Origin: JAHWKV01 sp040905365
GTDB lineage: Bacteria; Actinomycetota; CADDZG01; JAHWKV01
Direction: 5' to 3'
Length of the DNA stretch: 64,000 nucleotides
Assembly (NCBI GenBank): GCA_040905365.1
Contig: JBBDRQ010000034.1
Location: 62,001-126,000, forward strand
The position numbers and the translations under genes are program-made. This document shows, in pieces, positions 43,053 through 50,897 of the stretch (the first letter of the stretch is position 1; every line of letters begins with the position of its first letter). Below the pieces are notes generated by a model. The model saw nothing but the letters and a program-made list of their open reading frames with translations. It was not told where the DNA came from and searched no databases.

Positions 43053-44771
43053 CTAACGGGTCGCAGCGGCCAACGAGGTGCTGTCCGTATCCATCGGTCC
43101 TGCGTCGGAGCTCCGCAGCCTCCTCAGGGCAAACTCCATTACCTCTTGAAACGTGACCGCCGCGGTTTGGCCGGCAAGAATGGGATTCGGGTCATCTAGG
43201 ACCACCGAAACCACGAGGCGGGGATTGTCGGCGGGAGCAAAGCCAGCGAAGGTAGCCATGTATCCCGAGTATCCCCCCTCCGACGCCTTCTGTGCCGTAC
43301 CGGTCTTGCCGGCCACCAAGTAACCGGGCACCCGAGCGGCGCTTCCGGTGCCTATCTCGTCCTCGGTCACGCCCACGAGAATATCGGTCACCTGCCTAGC
43401 CGTAGCTTGCTCAATCACTCGCTGCGGCGCCGGGTGCTCCGGCGCTTCAACTACCCCGTCGGCCCCCACCGTACCCTTGATCAGCCTGGGCTCCGCAGCC
43501 AGTCCCCCGGCGGCCAGAGTGGCGAAAGCGTTGGCAACCTGAATCGGAGTACCGGCGAAACTCTGCCCGATAGAGATAGTTCCTAGCGACGTGCCCCACC
43601 ACTGGCTGGGCTCCGGAAGGATTCCGGAGGCCTCGGCGGGGAAATCGATCCCGGTCGGCCGGCCGAAGCCGAACCGCCGCAGGTACTCGTACAGCCTCTC
43701 CTCTCCCAACCGTTGGGCCACCTGAATAGTCCCAACGTTGGAAGAGGACTGAATGACCTCGGCAAAGGATAGTTCCTGTACCGGATGCACGTGAGAATCC
43801 TTGAATACCTTACCCCCGACCTTGAGGCGGTCGGCGACGCGCATGCGCTCGGCGGGAGAGGTTACCCGGCTTTCGAGCCCAGCCGCGGCGGTTACCACCT
43901 TGGTTACTGAGCCCGGCTCGTAGAGGTCGGTTACCGCGCGGTTGCGCCGGCTCTGCGCATCGCTAGAGTCCAGATCGCGGGGGTCGAATGCCGGAGTATT
44001 GGCCATAGCCAGAATCTCACGGGACGCCGGATCCATGACCACGATCGAGCCGCTCCCGGCCCCCCACCGTTCTGCCGCGCGCTCCAGCGCCGCCTCGGCC
44101 TCGTGCTGAATCTGACGGTCTAGGGTCAGGATAATGTCGCTGCCCGAAATCGCCTCCTTCACCGAGGATTCCCCGACGGGGATCTGCCGGCCTAGCGGGT
44201 CGCGCTCCACCATGACTTTACCGTCGCGTCCCGTCAGCAGATCGTCGTACATGTACTCCAAGCCCCCCAGGCCCTCGTTTTCCGTACCCACAAAACCCAC
44301 TACTTGCGAGGCGAGCGAGCCCGCAGGGTAAAGGCGCTTTGATTCGGGGACCAGATGGATTCCCGGCAGCTGCAACTGCGCCACCTGAGCGGCCACCGAC
44401 TCATCCACCTTGCGCGCCAGATACACGAACCCTGAATCCCGCGTGATCTTTTCCAGCAGCGGCCCGACCTCCAGATCCAACACGGGCGCCAACGCTTCAG
44501 CCGTACGTCCGGGATCGGTTACCTGATGAGGGTCGGCAAACACGGTCTTCACGTCCACCGAGATCGCCAGCTCGGTCCCGTCTGAAGCGAGGATCGACCC
44601 CCGCTGAGCCGGCACGATCAGGGTTCGCTGCCTCTGGGCAGCCGCCATCTCGGTGAGACGGCTCGAATCTACAATCTGCAACCAGAACATCCGGGTCGCC
44701 ACAATCCCAAAACCCACAAACAGGGCCGCAAGCAGGCTAAACAGGCGAATGGACTTCGATTTCGTCGCCAC
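43053..44771 (-). CDS. ftsI: Septal penicillin-binding protein FtsI (PBP3-like)
   Basis: 572 residues, class B PBP. N-terminal TM (about 10-28), dimerisation/pedestal domain, and transpeptidase domain with S-V-T-K (Ser288 nucleophile, Lys291), S-S-N near residue 344 and K-T-G-T near residue 490. No PASTA repeats follow, unlike PBPs of some Gram-positives. Works with FtsW at the septum. Gap of 5 nt to ftsL. Confidence 0.95.
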   Translation of the reverse strand: MATKSKSIRLFSLLAALFVGFGIVATRMFWLQIVDSSRLTEMAAAQRQRTLIVPAQRGSILASDGTELAISVDVKTVFADPHQVTDPGRTAEALAPVLDLEVGPLLEKITRDSGFVYLARKVDESVAAQVAQLQLPGIHLVPESKRLYPAGSLASQVVGFVGTENEGLGGLEYMYDDLLTGRDGKVMVERDPLGRQIPVGESSVKEAISGSDIILTLDRQIQHEAEAALERAAERWGAGSGSIVVMDPASREILAMANTPAFDPRDLDSSDAQSRRNRAVTDLYEPGSVTKVVTAAAGLESRVTSPAERMRVADRLKVGGKVFKDSHVHPVQELSFAEVIQSSSNVGTIQVAQRLGEERLYEYLRRFGFGRPTGIDFPAEASGILPEPSQWWGTSLGTISIGQSFAGTPIQVANAFATLAAGGLAAEPRLIKGTVGADGVVEAPEHPAPQRVIEQATARQVTDILVGVTEDEIGTGSAARVPGYLVAGKTGTAQKASEGGYSGYMATFAGFAPADNPRLVVSVVLDDPNPILAGQTAAVTFQEVMEFALRRLRSSDAGPMDTDSTSLAAATR

Positions 44772-44776
44772 GCGGC

Positions 44777-45175
44777 TCAGTCCAGCTGTTGCAGTTGAAC
44801 CGGCACGACCAGACCCAGCTCGACGGCCATTTGCGAAACCGTCGCCGGGGACTCCGCCTGAGCCACCTCGCTGCGCAACTGCCGCTGCCGCGAACGCTCC
44901 TCCGCCACTTTCGACTGCACTTCGGACAGGGCAAAAGACGTCTGAGCCAGATATATATTGAGCAACACCAACCCGAATACGACAACACCGGCGAGCAGGA
45001 CGCTGGGTAGCACCCGGCTGCGTCGCGCAGGCCGGGCCGCCGGCCTCGACGCCGGCCGTTGAGAAGGGGCCTTGCGCGGCGCCGGCACGGGGCTGGTGAC
45101 TACACGCACAGGACTCTCCGGCAACGGTGCGTAGTGCCGGGCGGGAGCAGCTGCCTGTTTCGTTGCCGCCATCAA
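44777..45175 (-). CDS. ftsL: FtsL-like divisome membrane protein
   Basis: 132 residues: Pro/Arg-rich cytoplasmic tail (about 1-55), one TM (about 57-78) and a short coiled coil (about 80-125). Sequence identity is too low for a secure family match by eye; the name rests on size, topology and the position between rsmH and ftsI, which is the ftsL slot in dcw clusters. Overlaps the rsmH stop by 4 bp. Confidence 0.8.
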   Translation of the reverse strand: MMAATKQAAAPARHYAPLPESPVRVVTSPVPAPRKAPSQRPASRPAARPARRSRVLPSVLLAGVVVFGLVLLNIYLAQTSFALSEVQSKVAEERSRQRQLRSEVAQAESPATVSQMAVELGLVVPVQLQQLD

Positions 45176-46140
45176 GCCACCTCCTCGAGCTTTTCGGCCA
45201 CCCTCAGACGGGCACTGTCGGAACGGGGATTACGCTCGACCTCCTGCGCGTCCGGCCGAACGGGCTTGCCCGTGAGAACTTTCAGTTGCGGCCTGGCGCC
45301 ACAGACGCAAACCGGAAAGTCCTTCGGACATGTACACTCCGCGGCCGACTGCCTGAAGAATCGCTTCACAATGCGATCCTCAAGCGAGTGGTAGCTGATG
45401 ACGGCTAAACGGCCGCCCGCCCGCAGCCGGGAGACCGCCAGATCCAACGAACCGCTCAGGCTGCCCAACTCATCGTTGACCTCGATCCTCAGCGCTTGGA
45501 AGGTCCGCCGCGCCGGGTGGGGGCCGGCGCGTCGCGACGCCGCAGGAATAGACCCGCGCACAACATCGGCCAGGTCGGCGGCGTCTTGAAACGTTTTGGA
45601 CGCTCTGCGGCTGACGATCGCCCGCGCGATGCGCCGCGCATAGCGCTCCTCGCCGTACTCGAACAAGACCCGGCCCAACTCCTGGACCGAATACCCATTG
45701 ACGATGTCGGCCGCCGTTAGCGATGAGCTTTGATCCATCCGCATGTCGAGACTGGAGCCGGACCGATAGCTGAAGCCTCGCTCGGGCCGGTCCAGCTGGG
45801 CAGAACTGACCCCGAGGTCATAAAGAACTGCTCCGACCTGTGCGTGTCCCATCGAATCCACCACCTCGTCCAAATCTAGAAAATTTCCCTTGGCCAACTT
45901 CACCCGGGCTCCAAAGGACTCCAGCCGAGCCCGCGCCGCCTCCAGAGCCTGCTCGTCGCGATCGATTCCGATAACCGTCAGGCGGTCAAAGGTCTGAAGG
46001 AAAGCTTCGGCATGACCTCCGCCGCCCACCGTGCAGTCGACCAACACATCCGTCGACTGCAGAGCCGGCCCAAGCCACTCGAGTGCGGCCGGGACCAAGA
46101 CCGGATCGTGCCTGAAACTCGGCGCCGCGCCCTCCGCCAA
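45172..46140 (-). CDS. rsmH: 16S rRNA m4C1402 methyltransferase RsmH (MraW)
   Basis: 322 residues. SAM-binding motif D-C-T-V-G-G-G-G-H (about 35-43), L-G-V-S-S-A-Q-L-D, the R-x-F-Q-A-L-R-I-x-V-N-x-E motif and I-S-Y-H-S-L-E-D-R. Methylates N4 of C1402 in 16S rRNA. Start GTG or ATG region near 46140; the small membrane gene stops 4 nt before it. Confidence 0.96.
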   Translation of the reverse strand: MAEGAAPSFRHDPVLVPAALEWLGPALQSTDVLVDCTVGGGGHAEAFLQTFDRLTVIGIDRDEQALEAARARLESFGARVKLAKGNFLDLDEVVDSMGHAQVGAVLYDLGVSSAQLDRPERGFSYRSGSSLDMRMDQSSSLTAADIVNGYSVQELGRVLFEYGEERYARRIARAIVSRRASKTFQDAADLADVVRGSIPAASRRAGPHPARRTFQALRIEVNDELGSLSGSLDLAVSRLRAGGRLAVISYHSLEDRIVKRFFRQSAAECTCPKDFPVCVCGARPQLKVLTGKPVRPDAQEVERNPRSDSARLRVAEKLEEVA

Positions 46141-46144
46141 GCCG

Positions 46145-46273
46145 CTATCTGAGGACCCGGAGCAAAAACAGCGCCAGCCCGAGGTATCCGCTCAGGACTG
46201 ACGCAGCCACCCCCAGCAACATGCACGTCTGACGAAGCTCCCTATTCAGCAAAGATGTTGATGTTCCACCCAT
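46145..46273 (-). CDS. Small single-TM protein between mraZ and rsmH
   Basis: 42 residues from ATG 46273, which has GGGAG about 9 nt upstream; a longer reading would overlap mraZ and has no ribosome binding site. One TM fills most of the C-terminal half (about 16-40) and the end is basic (R-V-L-R). The stop is 4 nt before rsmH. No family recognised. Size, position and tight spacing suggest a real operon member, perhaps a divisome microprotein; that is inference. Confidence 0.5.
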   Translation of the reverse strand: MGGTSTSLLNRELRQTCMLLGVAASVLSGYLGLALFLLRVLR

Positions 46274-46364
46274 CACACACAGCTCCCTTCCCGGTTGACC
46301 CGGACCACTTGGACCTGACGCTCCCCGCAGGGGCGACTTACTGCGTGTCACGCTGTGCCACCTG

Positions 46365-46784
46365 TCAGTCAAGTTGTTCCGCAATAGATTCGTAATCTGC
46401 CTCCACGCCTTGTTTGTAGTGCGACCAAGCCTCGCGATCCCAGATCTCGGCCCGATCCGACACGCCTATAAAAGCCGCCTCTTTTCCGAGTCCCGCGTAC
46501 TGCCGCAGCCCTGCCGGAATCGACATACGACCCGACTTGTCGATCGCCTCCTCCGACGCCGAAGAAAAGAACAGCCGGTTGTAATCCCGGTTGGCCTTAC
46601 GATCCGGCGAGTGCTGCTGCAGGTGCGCGGCTCGCTGCTCAAACTGCTCTTTGGTCATAACGAAAAGACAGCGCTCCAGACCGGCGGTCACCACCACTTC
46701 CTCAGACAGTTCGGCCCGCCACTTGGCAGGCAAGAACACCCGGCCCTTGGCGTCGACCGTGTGCATGAACTCTCCGAGCAACAT
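46365..46784 (-). CDS. mraZ: Transcriptional regulator MraZ
   Basis: 139 residues from ATG 46784 (M-L-L-G-E-F), with AAGGAG 7 nt upstream; an in-frame TTG at 46811 lacks such a site. Two AbrB-like SpoVT repeats: F-M-H-T-V-D-A-K-G-R-V-F-L-P near the start and I-D-K-S-G-R-M-S-I-P in the second half. MraZ binds repeated boxes upstream of its own gene and controls the dcw operon; such boxes are visible here at 46870-46907. Confidence 0.95.
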   Translation of the reverse strand: MLLGEFMHTVDAKGRVFLPAKWRAELSEEVVVTAGLERCLFVMTKEQFEQRAAHLQQHSPDRKANRDYNRLFFSSASEEAIDKSGRMSIPAGLRQYAGLGKEAAFIGVSDRAEIWDREAWSHYKQGVEADYESIAEQLD

Positions 46785-46869
46785 CTGTGGGCTCCTTGGG
46801 CGGTCCATCAATCCTGTTAGAGCGCATCCGCTTCGACATACGTTGCCGGAAGGGGTGCCGGCGGTTCTG

Positions 46870-46913
46870 CACCACCTTGCGCCACATTACGCCACAAAAA
46901 TCCCCACAGTCAA
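46870..46913 (-). promoter_or_regulatory. mraZ promoter with MraZ-type GTGG repeats
   Basis: Minus strand: -35 TTGACT (46908-46913), 18-nt spacer, -10 TAATGT (46884-46889). GTGGGG (46902-46907), GTGGCG (46890-46895), GTGGCG (46880-46885) and GTGGTG (46870-46875) run through spacer, -10 and start region; the last three are spaced exactly 10 bp. A further GTGGCG is at 46921-46926. Repeats of this kind are the known MraZ operator, so autorepression is expected. Confidence 0.7.
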
Positions 46914-46936
46914 CGTTCTCCGCCACTTGGGCGCGC

Positions 46937-46954
46937 AATTACAGTCGTGTAATT
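46937..46954. promoter_or_regulatory. Perfect dyad AATTACA-N4-TGTAATT upstream of mraZ
   Basis: AATTACA (46937-46943) and TGTAATT (46948-46954) are perfect inverted repeats with a 4-nt centre, 24 bp upstream of the mraZ -35 box. It is distinct from the MraZ repeats and nearly the same as the dyad on the dnaE promoter (13168-13185). Confidence 0.45.
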
Positions 46955-47018
46955 TGACGCGACGCATTTATATGCAACGACTATGCGGATACTCCGGCGG
47001 CTGGGTGCCTAGTGCTCA

Positions 47019-47561
47019 CTAGCCCCCGGAGGAGAGTGAGGTGAGCGAGGAAAGACTTCGAGGGGGCTCGTCGACCGCTAGATAGGGCTCCCACGCCGGG
47101 TGAGTCTTTCCTACCGCCGCGATCAGAAACAGACTGTCGCTGGGAACGTGAGGTGGTCTCTTCAACTTCATCCCCACCTCATTGAGCAGCAGGTTTTCTT
47201 TGCGTGCGTTGCAGGAGCGGCAAGATGCCACCACGTTGTCCCATGTATGGGTGCCGCCCTTGGACCGGGGTTTGATGTGGTCGACATTCTCAGCAGCACA
47301 GCCGCAGTACTGGCACTGATAGTCGTCCCGGGCAAAGACCGCCCTGCGACTAAGTGTTGCGCGGGCCCGGTAGGGCACCTTCACGAAGTAGAGCATCCGC
47401 ACCACGGACGGCACCGGAAGACTCAGGCGCTCGGAATGGAAACATCCATCGTCCGCGTGCTCGATGACGGCCTTTGATTTTAGGACGAGCACGGCCGCCC
47501 GCCGTGCCGAAACGATGCAAAGCGGCTGGTAGGAAGCGTTCAAGACCAGTGCTTTGGCCAA
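47019..47561 (-). CDS. HNH endonuclease-domain protein
   Basis: About 180 residues. The C-terminal half has the HNH layout: C-Q-Y-C-G and C-R-S-C zinc knuckles around V-D-H-I-K-P-R-S-K-G-G and N-V-V-A-S-C. The N-terminal half starts A-K-A-L-V-L-N-A-S-Y-Q-P-L, as in many small stand-alone HNH proteins. I use TTG 47561 (AAGGAG 6 nt upstream); an ATG at 47567 touches that site directly. The C-terminal 12 residues are Ser/Leu repeats. Target unknown; homologues are chromosomal and not linked to a mobile element here. Confidence 0.85.
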   Translation of the reverse strand: MAKALVLNASYQPLCIVSARRAAVLVLKSKAVIEHADDGCFHSERLSLPVPSVVRMLYFVKVPYRARATLSRRAVFARDDYQCQYCGCAAENVDHIKPRSKGGTHTWDNVVASCRSCNARKENLLLNEVGMKLKRPPHVPSDSLFLIAAVGKTHPAWEPYLAVDEPPRSLSSLTSLSSGG

Positions 47562-47730
47562 GCCCATCTCCTTCTAGCTGAAACGCCCGAGGGTTCGGGT
47601 GCTCCATCGATAGCTCCAAGGCGCGTGACTGCCTTGGGGTGAGTATAAGTGACACAGCTAAATGGGCCCGTCCCGGAAGCACCTCTTGAAAGCCAAAGAG
47701 ATTCAGGTCACCGGTACCGGCCAATTGGGC

Positions 47731-48234
47731 TCAGGCCTGCGCGATCTTTTTCTGCTGTTCCTGGGAAAGCGCGTCGTTGACAATTCGCAGCGTCTCCACG
47801 AACTCCTCACGATCGCGGAGAAACTCGGCCACGCCCTGGTCGAGACTGCGGGTAATCTCGTCGATAGCGACGAAGAACGACATCTGGCCCTGCCGCAATG
47901 CGTCGAGAATCTCCTCGTCGTCATGGGCTACCCGATAGATGCTCTTGCCGTCGGTGATGAGCTTGACCTCGGAGAGGTGCTCTTCCAGCCCGGCCTTCTT
48001 GCGCAGGTAGTCCCACGCGCGCCGTACTCGCTGCAAGGACATTCCGCCGTCAAGCATCGCTTTTACTACCTTTAGCGCCACCAGATCCCGGAAGGAGTAA
48101 AGTCGCCGCACTCCAGGCCGGCCGCCGGTCGATTGAACGCTGGGTTTGACTAAGCCGCTCTGGTCCCAATAACGGATTTGATGGCTAGTACAACCAGTAA
48201 ATCGACACGCGTGCTTAACGCTAAACCCCTCCAA
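47731..48234 (-). CDS. MerR-family transcriptional regulator
   Basis: 167 residues from TTG 48234, with GGAAGGGG 6 nt upstream. N-terminal winged HTH: H-A-C-R-F-T-G-C-T-S-H-Q-I-R-Y-W-D-Q-S-G-L near residues 8-28, followed by the R-R-L-Y-S-F-R-D-L wing. A coiled coil (about 75-100) leads to an alpha-helical effector part of about 65 residues with no Cys cluster, so not a metal sensor. Monocistronic-looking; the target is unknown. Confidence 0.88.
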   Translation of the reverse strand: MEGFSVKHACRFTGCTSHQIRYWDQSGLVKPSVQSTGGRPGVRRLYSFRDLVALKVVKAMLDGGMSLQRVRRAWDYLRKKAGLEEHLSEVKLITDGKSIYRVAHDDEEILDALRQGQMSFFVAIDEITRSLDQGVAEFLRDREEFVETLRIVNDALSQEQQKKIAQA

Positions 48235-48435
48235 CGATGGCCCCTTCCAAAGAATTTCTTTAACTAGTATTTAGGAAATTGGGTATTGTGACCGGTCTGT
48301 CAGTTCTACACACCGCACGCGGGATTCGCAAGATGTGGACCGGCGGTTTTTGAGCCAACCGGTTAAATAGTTTCCCGCTCTATCCCTGCTACTACCCAAG
48401 TCTAAAGAAGAGGTTGAAGGTGACTCTTGCGGGTG

Positions 48436-48807
48436 CTATTGGTCGTCGCGACTGCCCGCTTCCCGGATCTTGGTTCTAATCCGCGCCATCAGGCCAGACA
48501 GCGACGCTTGTTCTCTTAGCACCCGGAGCTGCTCGTTCCCAATTTTGTGCAGGTTGTCGTACGTATAATACGCGGCGGCTACCATCACCAGGAACGCTAT
48601 TACCCCCACCGGCAGGCGCGGGTAGAAGAAGAAGCCCACCAGGACCGCAAGGCCACTCACAAAGGCCAGGATCCCTCGTCTTACGTTGCGCCTCAGGACA
48701 GCGGGCAGAGTCGAGGAGGAAACCCCCCGCGCAAACTCTGGGTCCTGCTCGTAAAGCTGGTCTTCGATCTCCTGAAGAATCTGCTGCTCTCGGTCCGAAA
48801 GTGGCAT
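48436..48807 (-). CDS. DUF3040 membrane protein
   Basis: 123 residues from ATG 48807 with AAAGGGA upstream. The N-terminal M-P-L-S-D-R-E-Q-Q-I-L-Q-E-I-E-x-Q-L is the DUF3040 signature, followed by two TM segments (about 45-85) and a charged tail. The family is almost limited to Actinobacteria and is usually near mraZ, as here. Function unknown. Confidence 0.88.
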   Translation of the reverse strand: MPLSDREQQILQEIEDQLYEQDPEFARGVSSSTLPAVLRRNVRRGILAFVSGLAVLVGFFFYPRLPVGVIAFLVMVAAAYYTYDNLHKIGNEQLRVLREQASLSGLMARIRTKIREAGSRDDQ

Positions 48808-48868
48808 CCGATTGATCCCTTTCAAAGCCAGCTGGATTGCGCCGGCCCGGCGACTTGTCTATAAGAAG

Positions 48869-48874
48869 ATTATA
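48869..48874 (-). promoter_or_regulatory. Consensus -10 box upstream of the DUF3040 gene
   Basis: Minus-strand TATAAT, a perfect -10, about 60 nt upstream of the DUF3040 start. The matching -35 is poor (GTTGTT or GCGTTG depending on spacing). Predicted leader about 55 nt, with an AAAGGGA ribosome binding site. Confidence 0.4.
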
Positions 48875-48964
48875 CGGCGTAGCGACCTCAACAACGCCAT
48901 CAAATTGGCGACCGTCGGGCTAACCGTTCCCCGCGACGCGTGAACGAAAACCCCGGCCAACTTC

Positions 48965-49690
48965 CTACTGAGTGACCTCTATCTCCCAGTCGCCGTTGGC
49001 CAGAACGTCGACCAGGTAGATACCTGCGGCCTTGATGTTCACGGTCACTCGAGAAGAGAAATCTCCAGACTCATTGACGATGGAACCGGCTCGGGTGCCG
49101 TCCGACCTGACCAATCCCGGGATAAATACGCCTTGACCCTCGTGACGCAACCGGAAGTCGGCCGATCCGGCCTCAAGCTTGAAAAACTCCGTCGCAGACT
49201 GCCCTGATCCCGAGAACTCGGCCGGAGGAGCCGGAGCGTCCTCCGGAACCGACTGGTCAATTTGAGCGGTCCACTCCCCTGCTCCCGGACGCACTTCCAT
49301 TACGTAATCGCCGACCGGCAGAGGCACCGCCCGAGTTCCTTCGTAATCGCCGATTGCGTTGACCACCTGGTCGATCATCTGACCATCCTGGCTAAGCGTC
49401 ACAATGAAGTTTGTCGCACTGCCACCGGAGTGGGTGAAGCGCAGCAACGTCAGGCCTCCGCCGGCCTTGAAGTTCTCCTTCGTGTCGCCTTCCCCGCTAA
49501 ATTCCTGGCGGTCGACGCGCTCGATGGGCGCGACGGGTGAACCGGATGCGTCTACAGGAGCGTCGCCGGCCACGTCGGTGGAATCCCCCGACCCGCTGGC
49601 CAGCACGGCAACCAGCACAATGATGCCGACGAGGATGAACAATCCTCCACCCACCAAAACCCACCTGAACTTACTTATGAAGTCGTTCAT
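48965..49690 (-). CDS. Membrane-anchored protein with two related beta domains
   Basis: 241 residues. N-terminal TM (about 9-32), linker, then two domains of about 85 residues that resemble each other: each starts F-S-G-x-G, has an aromatic N-F/F-F-K-L step, and ends with a strand of type G-D-Y/G-I-Y...V followed by G-E-W/G-D-W and I. This points to an internal duplication of a small beta-sandwich. Outside face of the membrane likely. No function known. Confidence 0.65.
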   Translation of the reverse strand: MNDFISKFRWVLVGGGLFILVGIIVLVAVLASGSGDSTDVAGDAPVDASGSPVAPIERVDRQEFSGEGDTKENFKAGGGLTLLRFTHSGGSATNFIVTLSQDGQMIDQVVNAIGDYEGTRAVPLPVGDYVMEVRPGAGEWTAQIDQSVPEDAPAPPAEFSGSGQSATEFFKLEAGSADFRLRHEGQGVFIPGLVRSDGTRAGSIVNESGDFSSRVTVNIKAAGIYLVDVLANGDWEIEVTQ

Positions 49691-49715
49691 CTACCAGATC
49701 GCCAGATTAGGAAAA

Positions 49716-50018
49716 TCAAAAGAAGCCGAGAGCCGACCGCGCAAGCTCACTCATCTTGTCCGGACCCCACGCGGGCTGCATCGTCATCTCCGAGGTTACG
49801 CTGGAGATGCCCTCGACACTCGCAGCAGCCTCCCGGATCTCGTTTTCGATCTGAGCTCCCGCCGGACAACCGGCCGAGGTCAGCGTAAAGGTGATCTGGG
49901 CCTCGCCGTCGTCGGTTACAACCACGTCGTAAATCAGGCCGAGATCAACAATGTTGATCCCGATCTCCGGGTCATCGACGACCTTAAGCGCCTCGAAGAC
50001 TTCCTCAGGTGTGGGCAT
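49716..50018 (-). CDS. DUF59 (MIP18/PaaD-like) iron-sulfur assembly protein
   Basis: 100 residues from ATG 50018. Signature: V-x-D-P-E-I-x-x-N-I-V-D-L-G-L-I-Y near residue 20 and T-L-T-S-A-G-C-P-A-G near residue 50, with the conserved Cys. Related to SufT and PaaD; a role in Fe-S cluster maturation is known for the family. A TACAAT hexamer lies 6 nt upstream, pointing to a leaderless message. Gap of 30 bp from thiE upstream. Confidence 0.88.
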   Translation of the reverse strand: MPTPEEVFEALKVVDDPEIGINIVDLGLIYDVVVTDDGEAQITFTLTSAGCPAGAQIENEIREAAASVEGISSVTSEMTMQPAWGPDKMSELARSALGFF

Positions 50019-50030
50019 AGGTCCATTGTA
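50019..50030 (-). promoter_or_regulatory. Putative leaderless promoter -10 of the DUF59 gene
   Basis: Minus-strand TACAAT (50025-50030) exactly 6 nt before ATG 50018. A TTGACT upstream is 20 nt from the hexamer, which is longer than the usual 17 and may be coincidence. Confidence 0.45.
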
Positions 50031-50048
50031 GTCCACTACCACCGCGTT

Positions 50049-50753
50049 TCAGTCAAGCTGGCCCAACGCGGCGGTCAACTTCCGCGCCTCTCCCGCCGGG
50101 TCGTCGCTCTGGGTCAGGGCCCGCACCACCGACACCCGCCCGGCGCCTGCATCCAGCACCGAGCGTACGTTCGAGGCATTGATACCTCCGATGGCAAAGA
50201 CCGGCTTGGTGGCCCGCTTAGCAGCAGCCCGAACCAGGTCCAGGCCCACGGCCGGCCGCCCGGGTTTGGTGGGCGTGGCAAACACCGGACCAATCGCGCA
50301 GTAGTCGGCCGTTGAGGCGGTCGCCGACTCCAACTGATCGACCGAGTGGGTCGATACCCCGACAATCAGCTCGGGCCCCACCTGACGGCGGGCCTCGTCG
50401 AGGGGCAGGTCTTGTTGCCCCAGATGTACGCCGTCGGCTCCTGCCGCGATCGCTACATCTACTCGGTCGTTCACAATGAACAGGGCCCCGGCGGCGGCCG
50501 TACGCCTCCTCACCACCTCGGCGTACCTCAACAAAGGCCCTGCCTCCATCTGCTTCTCCCTCAGCTGCACCATCCCGACCCCTGCGTCCAAAACCTCTGC
50601 CAGAAAGCGGTCCAAGTCACCCGCCGCAGACCGCGCGTCGGTGACCAGGTAGAGGCGGCACTCTCCCAATTGCGCATTCGGCGGATCAGCGCGCGCTGCG
50701 TTGCGAATCCCGTCCTCCTCCTCTTTGTCCTTTTTCTCCTTGGGTCGGGGCAC
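50049..50753 (-). CDS. thiE: Thiamine phosphate synthase ThiE
   Basis: 234 residues from GTG 50753, with AGAGG 4-5 nt upstream. TIM barrel: N-D-R-V-D-V-A near residue 95, G-V-H-L-G-Q-x-D-L, G-P-V-F-A-T-P-T-K-P, and A-I-G-G-I-N-A-S near the end, all ThiE marks. Joins HMP-PP and thiazole phosphate. The first 32 residues are a charged low-complexity extension. No other thi gene or TPP riboswitch was seen. Divergent from grdA; a palindrome lies in between. Confidence 0.92.
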   Translation of the reverse strand: MPRPKEKKDKEEEDGIRNAARADPPNAQLGECRLYLVTDARSAAGDLDRFLAEVLDAGVGMVQLREKQMEAGPLLRYAEVVRRRTAAAGALFIVNDRVDVAIAAGADGVHLGQQDLPLDEARRQVGPELIVGVSTHSVDQLESATASTADYCAIGPVFATPTKPGRPAVGLDLVRAAAKRATKPVFAIGGINASNVRSVLDAGAGRVSVVRALTQSDDPAGEARKLTAALGQLD

Positions 50754-50769
50754 AAACCTCTTAAGCGAC

Positions 50770-50798
50770 GTGACAAGTTTGTCACGGCACAGTAATTT
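50770..50798 (+). promoter_or_regulatory. grdA promoter and palindromic operator
   Basis: Plus strand: -35 GTGACA (50770-50775), 17-nt spacer, -10 TAATTT (50793-50798), about 100 bp ahead of grdA. GTGACAA-GT-TTGTCAC (50770-50785) is a perfect 7-bp dyad with 2-bp centre that covers the -35 and is 17 bp from the thiE start, so one regulator could act on both genes. Confidence 0.5.
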
Positions 50799-50897
50799 TC
50801 TCGTATCGACTCTCGATCGCGACGAAGGCCCAGCCGGACCAGGATCAATCCGGCGCGCGAGCCGAGGGCTTAATCACCGACTCGAGGGGGTGAATAA

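Noticed and set aside
50754..50897. TPP riboswitch before thiE
   Set aside because: No CTGAGA core is present; the region instead holds a palindrome and the grdA promoter.
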